Source of the DNA: Palaemon carinicauda | Lineage: Eukaryota; Arthropoda; Malacostraca; Decapoda; Palaemonidae | Assembly (NCBI RefSeq): GCF_036898095.1 | Contig: NC_090725.1 | Span: 208,454,853-208,518,852 of the forward strand | Length of the DNA stretch: 64,000 nucleotides | Reading direction: 5' to 3' | Shown: piece by piece, positions 33,171 through 46,041 of the stretch | How the letters are laid out: each line of letters starts with the position of its first letter | Position numbering within the stretch: the stretch's first letter is position 1 | Position numbers and translations under genes: made by a program | The notes under the pieces: generated by a model | Database searches by the model: none | Told to the model about the DNA's origin: nothing | The model's input: the letters and a program-made list of their open reading frames with translations, nothing else

Positions 33171-35715
33171 GTGAGATCCATCATAAGGGTTTGTCCTGGT
33201 ATTGAAGGGCGCCAGTACAGTACCTTCGAGTCCGTTGAGGAGACGAAAACTCACAGTCTCTGTCCTGTGTGTAGAGGTCACATTTGCACGCAGGAGTCTC
33301 CTCGTGCAGAGTGTAGGGAGTGGTCACCCTCACAGTGGAAGAAATTTAGTTGCCGTCAGAAGAACAAGGCAAAGAGGAATCGCTCCCCTTCGAGGTTAGC
33401 CTATTAAGGAAAGAAACCTCGCTGTCATTCTCCATCAACTCTGTCTGTTTTCGATGATTCTGCTCGTTCTACTTCCCCCGGGAGTAGAATATGTGCGAGT
33501 GGCACCTATGTGACAATGGGACAACCTTGCGTGTCGGAGGCCTCCGTTGTTTCTCCTAGAATAATGGTGCTGTCTGCCGCCGTAGGGAAGTCCCTATCTG
33601 ACTTGTCGGTGGAACCATGGGTCTAGCTTCAGCTATATCTCGAAGACAGTTCTCGAAATCAATTTTAGCTCGGTTCGCCCAATCGGAGGAGAAACGAAGT
33701 GAGCTGTTCGGAGGTTTGCTTCCAGGTGTTGAGCAACCTTCCCTTCCGAGGGAGGGTAGTTCTTCAACAGGTGTTGGGCTATCCTCCCTTATGAGGAAAA
33801 GGTTTCCTTCACCAGGTGTTGGCCGATTTTCCCTTACGAGGGAAAGTTCTCCTTCGCCGGCTTCTGTTCTGTAAGATTCTCTGCCACGAGGAGCTTGGCC
33901 ATCAAATGCAAAAGGGTTTGATTGCCCTTCCTACCCAAGGGAGAGATGGCCTTCCCCTGGGTGGTCTCCCCCTCGGGGATTCCTATGTAGGGCGTTGGAT
34001 TAGTCCATGCCCTGCTCTAGCCGATCAGAACACAGCTTTTCGGAGCTGGTCAATGATGGTTAGAGGCGATCGCCTGCAATCCCTCTTCTTCGTCATCGTG
34101 TCTGTAAGACACAACATAGCGCTACACGCTATGTGAGGACAAGCTCTCATGAGCTTGCTCCCCTAGTTTCTCCTTGTGAGAAGAAGCCTTATTTGCTGTC
34201 TACACGTAAGCACGCAGCAACCACCTGTTCTCCCTCTCCCTTAATGGGAATGGGAAACATCGTGCCTTTCCCTTACATTAGGTAAAGAGTTTCTCTCCTA
34301 GACACATTAGCGAGCAAGTGCACTGACCAACTTTCGGTGACGAGTCTTGCACAGTGTTGCGCACTCTACCATCTACCAAGATGGAAGGGCTAGCTCCTCT
34401 GCCGAAAGAAGGCAAGCACGCTACTGCAACGCGCATTGCTTCTGGCAAGTTTTTTCCTCCTGACATGTGGGAGCGCTAGTGTTACACGCACTGCTCCTCA
34501 CAAAGATTCTCCTCATCTACAAGCAAGTGCACTAATGCTATGATCAAGTCCATTCATATAGATGCGCATACGCTAGACGCTAGGTCTAGAGAGAAGGCGA
34601 GCAATACCTCCTCAACACATGCTGTCTCATCAGCGCGCACTGCGCAGATAGACCTACACGCACAGGTAGACTTTGACTTACCTGTGCAAATATGACAACT
34701 CTCATATGCGCGCAATCATTACTCACCTTGCCAACGCTCGCCATCTACAAAATCTATTTAATGAAAGGACCAGTGCGTTCCCTCACAAATGAGAGTAGGT
34801 TTTTCCTCTTATGTTGATCTCCCCATTAGACAAGTGGACTGTGCCTTTTCCTTTCGATGCAACTCTCCCTAAACTAAGGAAGCAAGCACGAGAAAGGGCC
34901 TTCACCTGGCACTCCTCTCATCCTGATGGAATCCTCCCTAGGGAGTGCAGGCCTTTCTGAACTTTGACTCAGTAGCGATGCTAGGCAACCTCCTCCTCTA
35001 CCTCCCCCAAGCCTCACGTTTCATCATGGTATCGAGAATACCTAAAAGCCAAGACTTCTTCCAAACAAAACCCAGTCTGGGAGAGGTTAGGATGGATTCC
35101 TATAGTTCCTAAACAAAACAGGAGACAGCAGAGGGCAATCAAATCCCCCTCCAAGGGATACCTTACACCTGCGCTTTAGTAGGGATTAGAGATCTCCGAG
35201 GGAGGTCACCCTCAGACAACTACTGTATAGGCTTTCGCCTATAGAATTTAGCCAGCCAGAACCCTCGTCTAAGCTGACACGGGTTCCCCTTTCTGCCCCC
35301 TCCAAAGGTTAAGACCTAAGGAGGTGGTAGAGAAGGATAGTTCTTCCTTTCTCGAATGCTTTATCATCCACCCAAGGGAAAGGGAAGACACAAAAACATT
35401 ACCCAGGAATTAGTGTTCTGTGGATTAATGTCAGTCTCGAGGGGAACGTTCTTCCTCTCCAGTGTCTACCTCCTTAAGACCGGAGCATAGTTGCCTCCCT
35501 CAGAGGGCTCAGTTCTTGGGCAAATGGAACTCAGTTGATGACTTGGACCCTCCCCGGGCTGCTATGAAGGCCCGCTTGGAGGAGGAAGAACCTTTCGACG
35601 ATAGCTCAGAACACTCTGATAGAGCACTTCCGGCATCCGCCAGCCCTAAGATATTACTCCTGGAGACGAAGGATGCAGATCGCCTCTGCAAGTTCTCACC
35701 TGCACCAAAAAGATG
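33171..35715 (+). pseudogene. E5 gag remnants
   Basis: 33171-33407 keeps the N-terminal Cys cluster (LCPVCRGHIC ... ECREW), aligning with C-x2-C-RG-x2-C of the family A and B gags. 33617-33870 holds about three imperfect 48-bp repeats (starting near 33725, 33771, 33819) that encode GVxxxSLxRE-type units. 35462-35715 resembles an acidic gag segment (DDLDPPRAAMKARLEEEEPF). Stops and frameshifts separate the pieces. Confidence 0.65.
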
Positions 35716-36250
35716 AATAATCTAGGGGAGTCGGATCAGATCCCAGAGGAGGGAAAGGATATACTGTAGCCCTGGTCCTCTTCTGCGATATGACTGAGGT
35801 AGCCTTACCGTGGTTAAGGGGGTTCAAAGCTGCAAAGAAGAGATCTTACACACCAGTGGAAGGAACCTTCCGATCTCTTCGTTTGGTCAACTCCTCTTGG
35901 TAAATACTTCCTCTACCGTATGTCCAGCAGAGGAAGTACTGTGAGAGGGTAGAGAAGCCACCAACAGGGAGAATGTTGCAAGATGTTCCTTGCAAGTTGC
36001 TTCATGGCTGGACTTCTGGTTGGGGTCTGTAGGATTCATCATTAAGAACGAGGATTTCTCCACCCTGCAGAAAAAGGAATTGTTAATAGCATTCCTTCTC
36101 TTGGGAGCCAGAACTCTCGAGTTCTTGACGAAGAATGTCGTTAGCCAGTGAGTTAACTGGTTCCTGAGACGTTGTGATGCGATGGTCTCAAGATTTCCAT
36201 AGGCAGGTCCCGAAGAGAGAAGCAATGAAGTTGCGTAACGCCCCTTTATA

Positions 36251-37210
36251 TTGCCCTTCTCTGTTCATGTGGAGGCACCAAGAGAGCTCCCTACACTTCT
36301 CGATCTACTCAGGCAACCACACGTAGAAGCATTCCATCAAGCAATACCATCACTTCGCCTTTACGCAAGGAGGCTATCCAGCAACTGCTCGCAAGGAAGG
36401 GCATTACGAGACCAGTTTCAAGGAGAATGGCAGGATACCTCTGGGAGTCTTAAGCCTCTGTATATCATTTAAAGTTTTCCGTCTTTTGTGGTTGGTGTCG
36501 TGGTCGGGGTATCACTCCTTTTAGTGCCACTATCCCAATGATAGTAGAGTTATTACTGTACTTCAGGGAGGAAAAACTTTATTAATTTTCGGCGATTAAA
36601 GGCTATCACTCGGCCTTAAACCTCGTATTCAAGCCGAATAGAGTTAACATTTCCTCCTCGACGGAATTGTCTCTACTCATATGGAATTTTGAGTGCACAA
36701 GCCTTCAGTCAGAAGTTAGACCACCTCCTTGGAATGTGGTGAAAGTCCTACGTTCATTTCAAAGAGCTCATAACTGTACAAACTTGACCCTTCTAGCCCT
36801 GGCCTCTGCAAAAAGAGTATCTGAGCATCATGGTCTGTCCTATGATGTCGTCCATTCAAGGGCCCTTCTAGATTACGAGTCTTTGGTCTGTAACAGATGA
36901 CTCAGATCAGCTGCTACTCTGCCCTGTGAGGGTGCTGAGGAGATATATGAAGAGAACTGAAAGAGCCCGCTAGTAGATCAAGGAAGATCACTCTCCGTCC
37001 AACCGCTGTCCCCGTTCTCATGATGTCAGGGGTGTCAGTACATCCTAAGCATTTAAAAAGAATTTCTCTGTGACGCAGGTATTACAAGCGGGTATGTGGA
37101 AACAACAAACGATGTTCACTGCCCCCTACCTGCAAGACATAACCCACAGGAACCTAGTCACATTTACCTTAGGGCCTGTGGTGGCTGCGCAAAACATGGT
37201 CAACTAACAC
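36251..37210 (+). pseudogene. E5 tyrosine recombinase remnant
   Basis: 36270-36400 matches the overlap between the end of the RT frame (ELPTLLDLLRQPHVEAFHQ) and the start of YR. 36667-36900 carries PPWNVVKVLRSF and LASAKRVSEHHGLS with the catalytic Arg. 37125-37210 matches the YR end (YLQDITHRNLVTFTLGPVVAAQ), including the catalytic Tyr position. The segments lie in different frames; a dead copy. Confidence 0.75.
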
Positions 37211-37729
37211 CTCAGCTCCCTTGTAGGTCAAGTAGTAGTTGGTGGAGGGTAGAGGTTACTTGCAAATAAGACTAGAATGGATGTGTGAGTGACTGGCATC
37301 TTCCTACTTGATTTTCCTCTCTCTTGGGGTGCAGCATCAGAGGAACTCTGCCAGCTGACTTTCTTTAACTACAGGTGGGTAACATGCTCTTTGTGCAACC
37401 TAATGTATGTACTGTATGTATATTTGTTATGTCCCTATCCTCCATGTGAGGTGGAGTTGGGTAATGTCAAGGTTAAGTGAGGGATTAAATCCAACTTCAC
37501 ACTTAAATGATGAAGTCTTATTGCTAAATTCTACGCTTACACCTATTGCCCAGGCTGTCATCCTTACGGATCACGAGGTGTCACGGTTCCCTCTAAACAG
37601 CTTATACATAGCATAAGGGACACCCCGGGACAGTTTATAACCAGTTGGATCAGGGACTTCCATCCACCATAAGTCAAGTCTCTTGTGTAGAGCATAATTT
37701 TGGTATTTGAGTGCTGGATTAAATAATAA

Positions 37730-38025
37730 AAATTCAAAATAATTTGTATTTTTCCTAACTACAAACCTGAAGCTCTTTACACATACTTTTCCCGCCATCA
37801 CCTACCCCTAGAAATCCTGCCGCAATTACAAAGGGACAGCGTTTACTAGTGCTGGTGTCAGCCGGGTGGTGGGCTACCTTAACGACTTCTTCCCGCTAAC
37901 CGGCGGAGGGTAGTTACACTTCGCAAAATTAACGGCTGGTTTCAGCTAGTGCCGAAATAATACTCCTATGTAAAGAGCTTCAGGTTTGTATAGTTAGGAA
38001 AAATACAAATTATTTAAAATTTGTC
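37730..38025 (-). repeat. E5 right end: probable ICR plus inverted repeat
   Basis: The reverse complement of 37840-38020 matches the left end (TACAAACCT ... GTATTATTT ... GCTGAAACCAGC ... GTGTAACTACCCTC). 37740-37790 repeats the outermost part in the opposite orientation. Confidence 0.65.
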
Positions 38026-38365
38026 ATGTTTAACCTTTTTCTTAAAAGTTACACATGAAAATGCTAACAAAATCTTAATTGATCTTTTCCAATATTAATT
38101 TTACATGAATATTGATTTATATTATTTCCAAAATTTTACTGATCTCATTCGTTCCTATGTTACGGAGGAATTTTTCATCAGAAATATAGTGATGGTAGGA
38201 CGGGACATGTTTTAGCACCATTGAGATCTCATATTGTAAATTGATTACAGCATAACATATTGAAGGATAATGAGGAGTATGGGATGAACGTGGTGAAGAA
38301 GTGGCTTCAGAGACTTTGCAACTGCTTTTGTTTGATTCAGAAGACTACCATAAGCTAAAGAACAA
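38026..38365. other. Spacer between E5 and E6
   Basis: AT-rich, no feature recognised. Confidence 0.4.
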
Positions 38366-41020
38366 TTGTTCCGGCATTATATACAAACCCTTGCTCTCTT
38401 TACAGTGGAGATATATTTTGGTTATAGCTGAAACCAACAGTAAAACATTTACTTTTCACGAGGTGTAACTAATTAGTGGAAGGGTGTGGTGAGTAGACCA
38501 ACCACCCCACTCACACCAGCACTAGTAACTGAACGTCACTTATCTCCCTTTTAACCGACTAACAATTAAAACACTTTTCTTTTCAGAGTGCAGACCCCAG
38601 ATTTTCCTTAGATGCGGACTCTGTTGCTTCCCTTAGTAAAGCAACAGCGACCACCTCTGAGGGAGTCTCTCCCGTAGCCACTTGCGGAAACTTGTGCGTT
38701 CCTCGGGGCTTTCGGGTCTTTCCTTTATGGAATGGTGTTACAGTTAGCCACAGCACTCTCTGGTTCTGCTCACCTTCGTTCCTCTAGCTCTGGGATAGGA
38801 ATGAGAGCAGTGGCCGACTGGTTCGCTTCAGGGTTTCCAGTTGGGGCAATCTCCTTGGGGTGAAACCAGAAACTAGCTTTGGCTACATTTCACAAGCAGC
38901 TATCGATGCCGACCTTCAACTTGAGCTTACTCCGCTAGTTGATGGGAAGCAGAATGCGCTGCCCAGAAGTCCGCGTCCAGGTGTTGGACAACTCAACCAA
39001 TTGCGGGAGAGCTATCTTTCGCCAACTGTTGTTCATCAGTCTTCCCGCTTGCGGGAGGTACTCCCTGCAGCTTCTCCAGCCACTCTTCAGCAGCCTTCCC
39101 ACTTGTGGGAAGTGCTCCCTGCAGTAGTCACAGGTGTTGGTCACCCTTCCCACCCACAGGAGAGACAGCCTTCACCTGAGTAGTCTCCTCCCCCCTAGGG
39201 TTTCTGTCGGCGGGTATTAAATCTGTCCATGCCTCACTTTAGCTTTTTGGAGCTTTATAACGACTGAGTTATGCAACTGCTTGCAGTTCCTGCTCCTCGC
39301 TGTTGTATCCTCAGGGTACAAGAATGAGTCTTGTGAGCAATTTCCCTTCGGAATCATTTCTGCAGATGGTGCCTGCTAACCACTTCTAGTCTCCGCCTCT
39401 CCATCGACGAGTGTTGTAGGCTTTAACTTTTCGGGGTTATTGTCTACATACAAAGCTCATAGAGTTATGTGAGGGCAGGCCCTTCGGGACCTGTGTTTCA
39501 TGTTTTTACCTCTCACGAGGGAAAACCTGTCATTCTACAAGTTCAGCACAGTCTTTTTCATCTCCTTGCAAGGGGAGGACTTAAGGCTACTTGTCAACCT
39601 CCTGTAAGGTGGTGGGACGAGCATGAGTACTTCACAAAGACCTCAGTCTTGGAAAAAAGTCATGCACGGTGTTGCGCACCCATCCACTGAGTAATGGTAG
39701 GATGAAAAGCTCTTTAGTTCAAGGTCCTGTGCTTCGGCTTGTCAACAGCGCCTCAAGTCTTCACAGGATCTTTGAAAGAGTATCTTTGAGGGAGCATGCC
39801 AAAGTGTTTCGCTTGCTTCGCTATCTGGGTGAGTGGCTGATCCTAGCGGAGTCAGAAGACAAACTTTTTCTCTTCCTAAACAGAGTTCTCTCATTTTGTC
39901 AGGACCCAGGGGTCATGATAAATCGAGGGAAGTCTGTCCTGTCTCTTATTCAAAGATTGGACTATCTTGGGATGGACATAGACACGGCACAAGGGAGAGT
40001 TTTCCCATCCCAGGAAAGACTCACATTTGCTGGAGGTAGCTCTCTCCCTCCTGCAACAATATCTTCTTTCAGATCACCAGTGGCAAAACCTTCTGGGACC
40101 TTCAATGTCACTAAAAAAGTTGGTTCCCTGGTCAGATCATGCCTTTGATCCCTATAGTGTGAATTCGGAACAACCTGGTCTTAACATCTGGACGATCCGC
40201 TCTTTTCAGTAAGGATAGGGAAATATTCAAGGATAGATCTCCAATGGTGACTGGAGGAAGCACACCTCCTGCCAGAATGTCTACTCTTGCTGCCTCCTGA
40301 ATTCCTCCTCATTATGGATACATCCTGAGAAGGGTGGGTGGGAAGCTTACCTTGGTGAGCATATGGCGTCTAGTTCCTGGATGGAGTAAGATCAACAAGA
40401 ACACATTATTGTCTTAAGAGAATTTTTCTTTCTTCTGACAGGACACTCGGTTATGTTGATGAGTGACAACACCATCATAGTGTTTTACTTAAACAAACAA
40501 GGAGGTACTACAGTATGTCTCTTCAGCTATGCCAACTAGCAGTAGGGACTCTCGAGTGGGTAGAACTCAACACGGTTACGCTGTTGGCCCATTTCATCCT
40601 GGGCAAAAGGAACGTGGTAGTAGACAAATTGAGCATTAGAGAGCAATGGAGATCCTAACATTGCGCGGTTCTCTGACGGTGGATCTATTCTCAACATCTT
40701 TGAACCACAAGCTTCCGATGTACTGAATTTTCATTTCAGACCCAAAAGCAGCGTTTCAGGACGTGTTTCAGCATCCATGGGAAGACCTTGATGGTTTTGC
40801 TTTTCTGCAATTATTCCTACTACGAAGGGTTCTAAACTGAGTTTGAGACATTCCCAACCTATTGATGTCTCCGGTAGCACCAAAATGGGTGCAGAATTTT
40901 GTAGTATCCAGACCTGCTTCTCCTAACAGAGATCCCAAGATAATTGCTCACTCTCCCCGACCATCTACGTACACCTCACACCAGGATCTACCACAGTCTT
41001 CATGTGCAGAGTTTATCTAG
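38366..41020 (+). mobile_element. Decayed DIRS-like element E6 (family D), right end missing
   Basis: The left end (TTGTTCCGGCATTATATACAAACC) is the same family as E5. Inside are gag fragments with repeated SRLREVLPAASPA-like units (38940-39180), then RT, RNase H and methyltransferase-region remnants. The sequence breaks off near 41020 without a YR or right terminal repeat, where E7 sequence begins. Confidence 0.7.
39669..40970 (+). pseudogene. E6 RT-RNase H remnant
   Basis: 39690-40050 aligns with the DIRS RT from CFGLSTAP (here LRLVNSAS) through FRLLRYLGEWLILAESEDKL, where the catalytic YLDD reads YLGE, to LDYLGMDIDTAQGRVFPSQ. 40440-40640 is RNase H (LMSDNTIIVFYLNKQGGT ... GKRNVVVDKLS). 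40680-40800 is the VDLFSTSLNHKLPMY region. Stops and frame changes occur throughout. The gag end and RT front are deleted just before 39690. Confidence 0.8.
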
Positions 41021-41039
41021 GAGCTTCATATGCTACTGC

Positions 41040-41340
41040 CCTCCTTGGTCATGGCTAGGGCCCAGGGTTTCACCTTTGTGTCGTGGCTGGGATCTGATGT
41101 ACCAACTTTGGGAGGCCATGTCCAAAGCCGGTTTTCCGGCCCTGGACACGTTGTTCTGGTCCTGGACCCGATGTTCAGCCTTTGTTCTGTGGCTGAGGCT
41201 GGTGTTCCGGCCTTGGGCCATGGCCCCCAGGGAAGTGACACTGGGATCTGGGGTGCCAACCCTGGGCCCCAGCTCCGGTGGCTGCGGTTACCCCGGCAGG
41301 CACAATCACCCCAGAAGATGATGACAGAAGTGTACGACCA
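41040..41340. other. GC-rich, internally similar segment at the start of E7
   Basis: Unusually GC-rich for this window, with recurring GGGATCTG, GGGCCCAG and GTTCTGG-type words and open frames on both strands. It may be the low-complexity middle of a family-E gag. No firm identity. Confidence 0.3.
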
Positions 41341-42219
41341 AGTACCCTTTCTGCTTCAAGGTTAACCGAGTAGCTCATCAATCTCCATCTCCCCTTCTTA
41401 CAGATCTCTGGATTTCCGCACCTTCATCTGCCATCGAGTTCTCTACTGGTGAGATGGATAGTACCTTTTGAGGCTGTACTTCAGTGTTTGTATGATTTGG
41501 TAGGCCGTGGATGTGAGGCGTAGTGTTCGTTCCCAACGGCTTAGGGCCATGGCTGTCTCTCTGGCCCGACCCTCAATAGAAGTACCTCTTCTTTTCCCAC
41601 TACTACTGGGTCCCATGACAGGAGTTCTGTCATTGCTGTTGGGCTGTCCCAGTCTTTGTCAGCTTCCATTTACATTCCTAGCTCTGCCCATGGCACAAAA
41701 CTGTTGGACTCATGAGGGAGGAGCAAATTCTCCTGAGAATGCTTCCTCTCCTTCGGCATTAGTGATTGATGAGGTTTCTCGGGGCCCGTACTGTGGTCCA
41801 GAGCCTGCTAGACCAGACCAACTTGAGTTAGAGTGCCTTGTGGTGAAGGTTCTTGCATTCATTTGTGAGTCCAACAGCCTGGGGAAGGCAACTGTAGCCT
41901 TGGTTATTCATCAGTACTCTGGGTCCCCTTCAGTATCGAAGTCCTCGTTTGAGTTGCCATGACCAGATCTCGGAGACCTGGCCATGGGTTGAGCAAATGT
42001 TCAGATCTGCTGGTCTGAGAATTCACTTAGAGCTAGCAGGTTAGGTTGGATCCGGCTGGCCCTGCTCTCATGGCAGCAGAGACAGCAACCTTGAAGGTTT
42101 AGCCTTGGATTTTCTCTATGATGTTCATGCTCATTCTGGGGTCTGAAGAAATCACTTACTTCAAAGTAATTGAGGTTTGTAACCCTGAACACTTTTGAGA
42201 AATAACAAGTCTTGTTCTT

Positions 42220-43700
42220 TTGGGCAGGAAGGCAGTCTCCTTCCTCGCCCAACAGAAGGCAGTTTCCCCAGAGGTGGCTTTGTCGTTTCGGAATTTATTG
42301 GTGCAAGGTGCTAAGTCACTTCTGTACGAGGTTTGTGTAAGGTGGCGGTGTAGTTATGGAACTGCTTCGCAAGACTCCCCTATTCACCACACAGTCTCCT
42401 TCAAGGGCCAGGGCACTTTGAAAGGAACAGTAGCCAAACTTTCGTGACCATCCAAGCCCACGGGACAAGGGATCAGGAAAGGGTCTCGTGCCCTCCATGA
42501 GATCTTGGTCCATAACTGACACATATAGCTGAAAGAGCCTTTGCATCCACAGTATTTCGAGCTTCCCAATGGGTTAGCCAGCATCCACAAAGCCCTGGCC
42601 TTCAGGGCAAAGGTGGAAGAGATGTTGGAGAAGAGCACTCTCGAAGTTGTTCATTACGAGTCTCCTGGCTTCTGCAGTCAGCTCTTCAGAGTGGAGAAGG
42701 CGACTGGGGAACTGGAGGCTGATCGTTGTCCTTTTCCCTTTGAACTACTTTTTTTTTCCCTGTGCTGTTTTTTTGTCTGAAAGGGACACTTCCTGTTTTT
42801 GGTAGACCTGAAGGATGTGTACTCTCAAGTGCCTGTTCATCAGTCCTCGAAAATACTATCGCTTCTCCTTTTATGGTTAGTATACCAGTTCATGACTGTA
42901 TTTCAGACTGTGTGCAAATGCCAGGGTTTACACATGGATGACACCTTGGGAGCCACTTGGCCCCACTCGGGATGGATAAGTGCTATGTTACATCGATGGT
43001 TGGTTGATGCTTGCCTCCTTGGGTAGGCAGCTGCATCAGGATTGAGATTGGATTTTCGCTTTTTGCCGCTATCTGGGGATGTCGGTAATGTTGCGAGAAG
43101 TTGAATCTCATACCCTGGCATACGGATGGCGATGGTAGCAGTGAGAATCTTTCTTTCATACGATTGTATTGTCAGGCTCAGGGAGGTTGTGCAACCATTT
43201 CTGTCCACAACAGTGGTACCAGCTCGGCGCTGGCAATGTTTTCTCGGTCTGGCCTAGTAGCTTGACGAGGTGAACCTTATTAGGGGAGTTCTACTTAACT
43301 CTCCACCTCCGTACTTGCATATTTTTTCAGATATGGTGAAGAAGGGTTTAATACACACCTAGTCAACTTGGTCATCTAAGGGGGTGTGGATTGAAGAAGA
43401 AAGAATCTGCTCTGCAATGTCATCAAAATGCAAGCAGCCTTCTCAATATTACAAATATTTTAGGAATCTTTGGAGACATTCAGAAGTATTGAGATGCATT
43501 GACACTACCGTAATGTCTTATGTCAGCCATACACCTTTTTTGCAGGCAGACAAAGCTTGTACAAATCTGGGAGTGTTTTCATGTCATGGAGATGGAGGAG
43601 TTGGCAAGATACTTTCTAAACAGGAAAATACTAGTGGACTCTCTTGCCCACCAAGGAAAGGTTGTAGGAGCTGATTGGTCCCCACCTCTGGTAGCGTAAA
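42220..43700 (+). pseudogene. E7 gag end, RT and RNase H remnant
   Basis: 42220-42340 resembles the gag C-terminal block (KAVSFLAQQKAVSPEVALSF). 42541-42720 matches the RT start (STLEVVHYESPGFCSQLFRVEKATG), 42799-42900 motif A (LVDLKDVYSQVPVHQSSK), and 43580-43690 the RNase H end (ELARYFLNRKILVDSLAHQ). The RT catalytic YLDD region is not recognisable and several frame changes separate the parts. Confidence 0.7.
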
Positions 43701-44035
43701 GCTTCTTGCCCCGGAGTACTCCTAAGGGTTCAAGCTGTTTGCCACACGGTGGAACAGGAGTCTCCCTGAGTTCTACTTCTCATTCTGGCTCCATGAGCAA
43801 TATTCGAAGATGCCTTACAATATGCATGGGATCACCTGAATGTCTACGCCTTTCCGCTATTGACCTGATCCAGCTGTTGATTACGCCAAGACTCAGGATG
43901 AACCGGGTGACTCTCGAATGGCTTTAGACCAAGTGGTACCCCTATCTGCCTGCTCTTCTGGTAGAAGTCCAGAGAGAGCTACCCCTGTGGCTCACTCTTC
44001 TCAGTCAGCCATACTCGTAGAATCACCTTCAAGCC

Positions 44036-44379
44036 ATGGAATCCTTGGATCTTCAGGCATGGAGACTATCCAATATCTCCTATGAGCGAAAGGCTTTCGT
44101 GAGACATGAGGCAGATGTCTGGATGTCTCTAGAAGTCTTCTACAGCTGTTCTAGCAGGCTAAGAGGACTATCATCTGCAATTTGTGTCATAGAGGGAATA
44201 TTTCTTTCATTGGAATAGTTTTTACATAGATCACGAACATCCTCGTCTAACGTCACCGAGAGAAGCTCCTGTCAGTCGTGGCTGTCAAAGGCTACACATC
44301 AGATTTAAATATGACCTCTTGGTGGAAGTATACAGACCTCTATGCTCATGGGAATTGTCCAAGTTTATGAGGAGCTTCA
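44036..44379 (+). pseudogene. E7 tyrosine recombinase, 5' part
   Basis: Matches the YR N-terminal region (LQAWRLSNISYERKAFVRHEADV, then VVAVKGYTSDLN and SWELSKFMRSF, the equivalent of GWNLDVVLRFL). The LINE enters directly after this. Confidence 0.6.
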
Positions 44380-45893
44380 AGCAGGCTGTTCCACCCCAAG
44401 TTATGGGTCCTACCTATTTGGACTAGCAATTAGTGGGATATCCTCTGTCATTCCTCAAGATATTCTCTCAACTGTATTTATAGATGATCTCTCCATATCA
44501 TTTGCTGGAACCAGAATGGCAATGGTTGAGAGAAAACTGCAACTCGCAATTGATAAAATTATTCAGTTGGCTGATATGAATGCGTTAAGTTTTCGACAAG
44601 CAAAACTACTGTGTTCCATTGCTGTCGTATTTGGGGAGTATATCCAGACCCTAATATGTACATCAAAGGTCAACGGATTCCATATGTAAGTGAAGCAAGG
44701 TTTTTAGGCTTGATATTTAATTGTAGGTTAACATGGGTTCCTCAGTTAAAATCATTAAAAGCAAAATGTCTTGATGCCTTGAAGCTTTTAAAAGTTTTGT
44801 CCCATTAATCATGGGGGCCAGATCACAAAACTATTTTAAAGTTATACGAGGCCTTAATTTTTTCGAAAATTAGTTATGGGTGTGAGATATATTCCTCAGC
44901 CACGCCAAGTCGACTGAAGATCTTAGATTCTATACACCATACTGGTATCAGATTGGCAACAGGAGCATTTAGAACTTCGCCTACTCCAAGCCTCCTTGTT
45001 GACGCTGGAGAATTACCATTAGACCTTTACCGAAAGTCTTCTATTATTTGGTTTTGGTTTAGGTTGCTAAGACTTTGTAATTCTTTAGCCTGTCAGACTG
45101 CAAGCTTTGTAAAGCACTCAACATACTTTTAGATCCCCCAAAATCCCTTCAACCTTATGGGTTGTGGGTGAAACAACTGATAGACGGTCTTATTATAGTT
45201 AGAAGTAAGGTGCTTCCATTTAAGGTTTCATCAATGCCTCCATGGAAATTACTAGAGGTATCTTATTGTAAATGATTTAATGGAGTTGAAATGAATATGA
45301 CTGACATAGAAGCCAGGTCCCTTTTTATAGAACATGTTCGAGAACATGAGGAATCGACTTTTATATATACTGATGGCTCCAAATCCGATGCTGGCGTTGG
45401 ATTTGGAGTATATAGTAATGATTTTGATTGTAGAGATGCACTTCCTCTAACAGCTTCCATATTTATGGCCGAACTATACGGCATATTAACCGCTATCGAA
45501 AAAATAGCGTTACAAGACTAGGGAAATTTTACCATTTTTAGTGATGCAAGAAGTGTCCTACAAGCTTTAGAAGTTTTTAATTCCAATAACAGTTCGATTT
45601 TGTTGGGTTCCGGCACACGTAGGTGTGTCTGGAAATGAGAAGGCAGATTCACTGGCCAAAAATGCTGCAGCCGAGTTGCTATCAAGAAGGTATCCGATTC
45701 CGAGTAATGATTTTTTACTTACAATTAAGAATTTTATTAATATATAATAATTAGCAACGACATTGGGATGGTTTACTTGAAAATAAGATGAGAGAAATAA
45801 GTAATGCTATATCTCCTTGGAGGTATAACGGAATGCTCCGAAGGTGGGAGACTACTCTTTGTCGTCCCTGCATTGGTCATACTCGGCTGAAAT
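44380..45893 (+). pseudogene. 5'-truncated LINE (jockey/I type), first part
   Basis: Begins inside the RT domain (VPP.. VMGPTYLFGLAISGISS). It contains the FIDD catalytic motif (STVFIDDLSISFAG, near 44480), IKGQRIPYVSEARFLGLIF, GCEIYSSATPSRL-like and ATGAFRTSPTPSLLVDAGE blocks. An RNase H domain follows (IYTDGSKSDAGVGFGVY 45360-45420; SIFMAELYGILTAIEKIAL; FSDARSVLQALE; WVPAHVGVSGNEKADSLAK near 45605-45660). A TAG at 45519-45521 and several frameshifts kill it. An RT plus C-terminal RNase H points to an I/R1/jockey-group LINE. The C-terminus continues at 51595. Confidence 0.85.
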
Positions 45894-46041
45894 AGTACCT
45901 CCTTGTTCCCTGATAACCAAGGGGCCAGACGAGCGGGTGGCAGTTCTAGCTAAAAAGGGGCTTGAGAGTGTGACTGTACACGGAGAAAAATCCTGGGGAT
46001 GAAGAATAATCTTCCGAGAGGAGCACCTATTTTGCGGATCC

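Larger units (their letters stand above)
32950..38025 (+). mobile_element. Decayed DIRS-like element E5 (family D)
   Basis: The left end (about 32950-33130, starting GTTCCGGCACTAAATACAAACC) mirrors the right end (about 37840-38020). A second copy of the outer sequence at about 37730-37790 is consistent with an ICR. Inside are fragments of gag and YR; the RT-RNase H part is mostly deleted. Left and right repeats differ at many positions, so it is much older than E1-E4. Confidence 0.75.

Noticed and set aside
32950..41020. E5 and E6 as one large element
   Set aside because: E5 has its own right inverted repeat at 37840-38020 and E6 begins with a fresh family-D left end at 38366.
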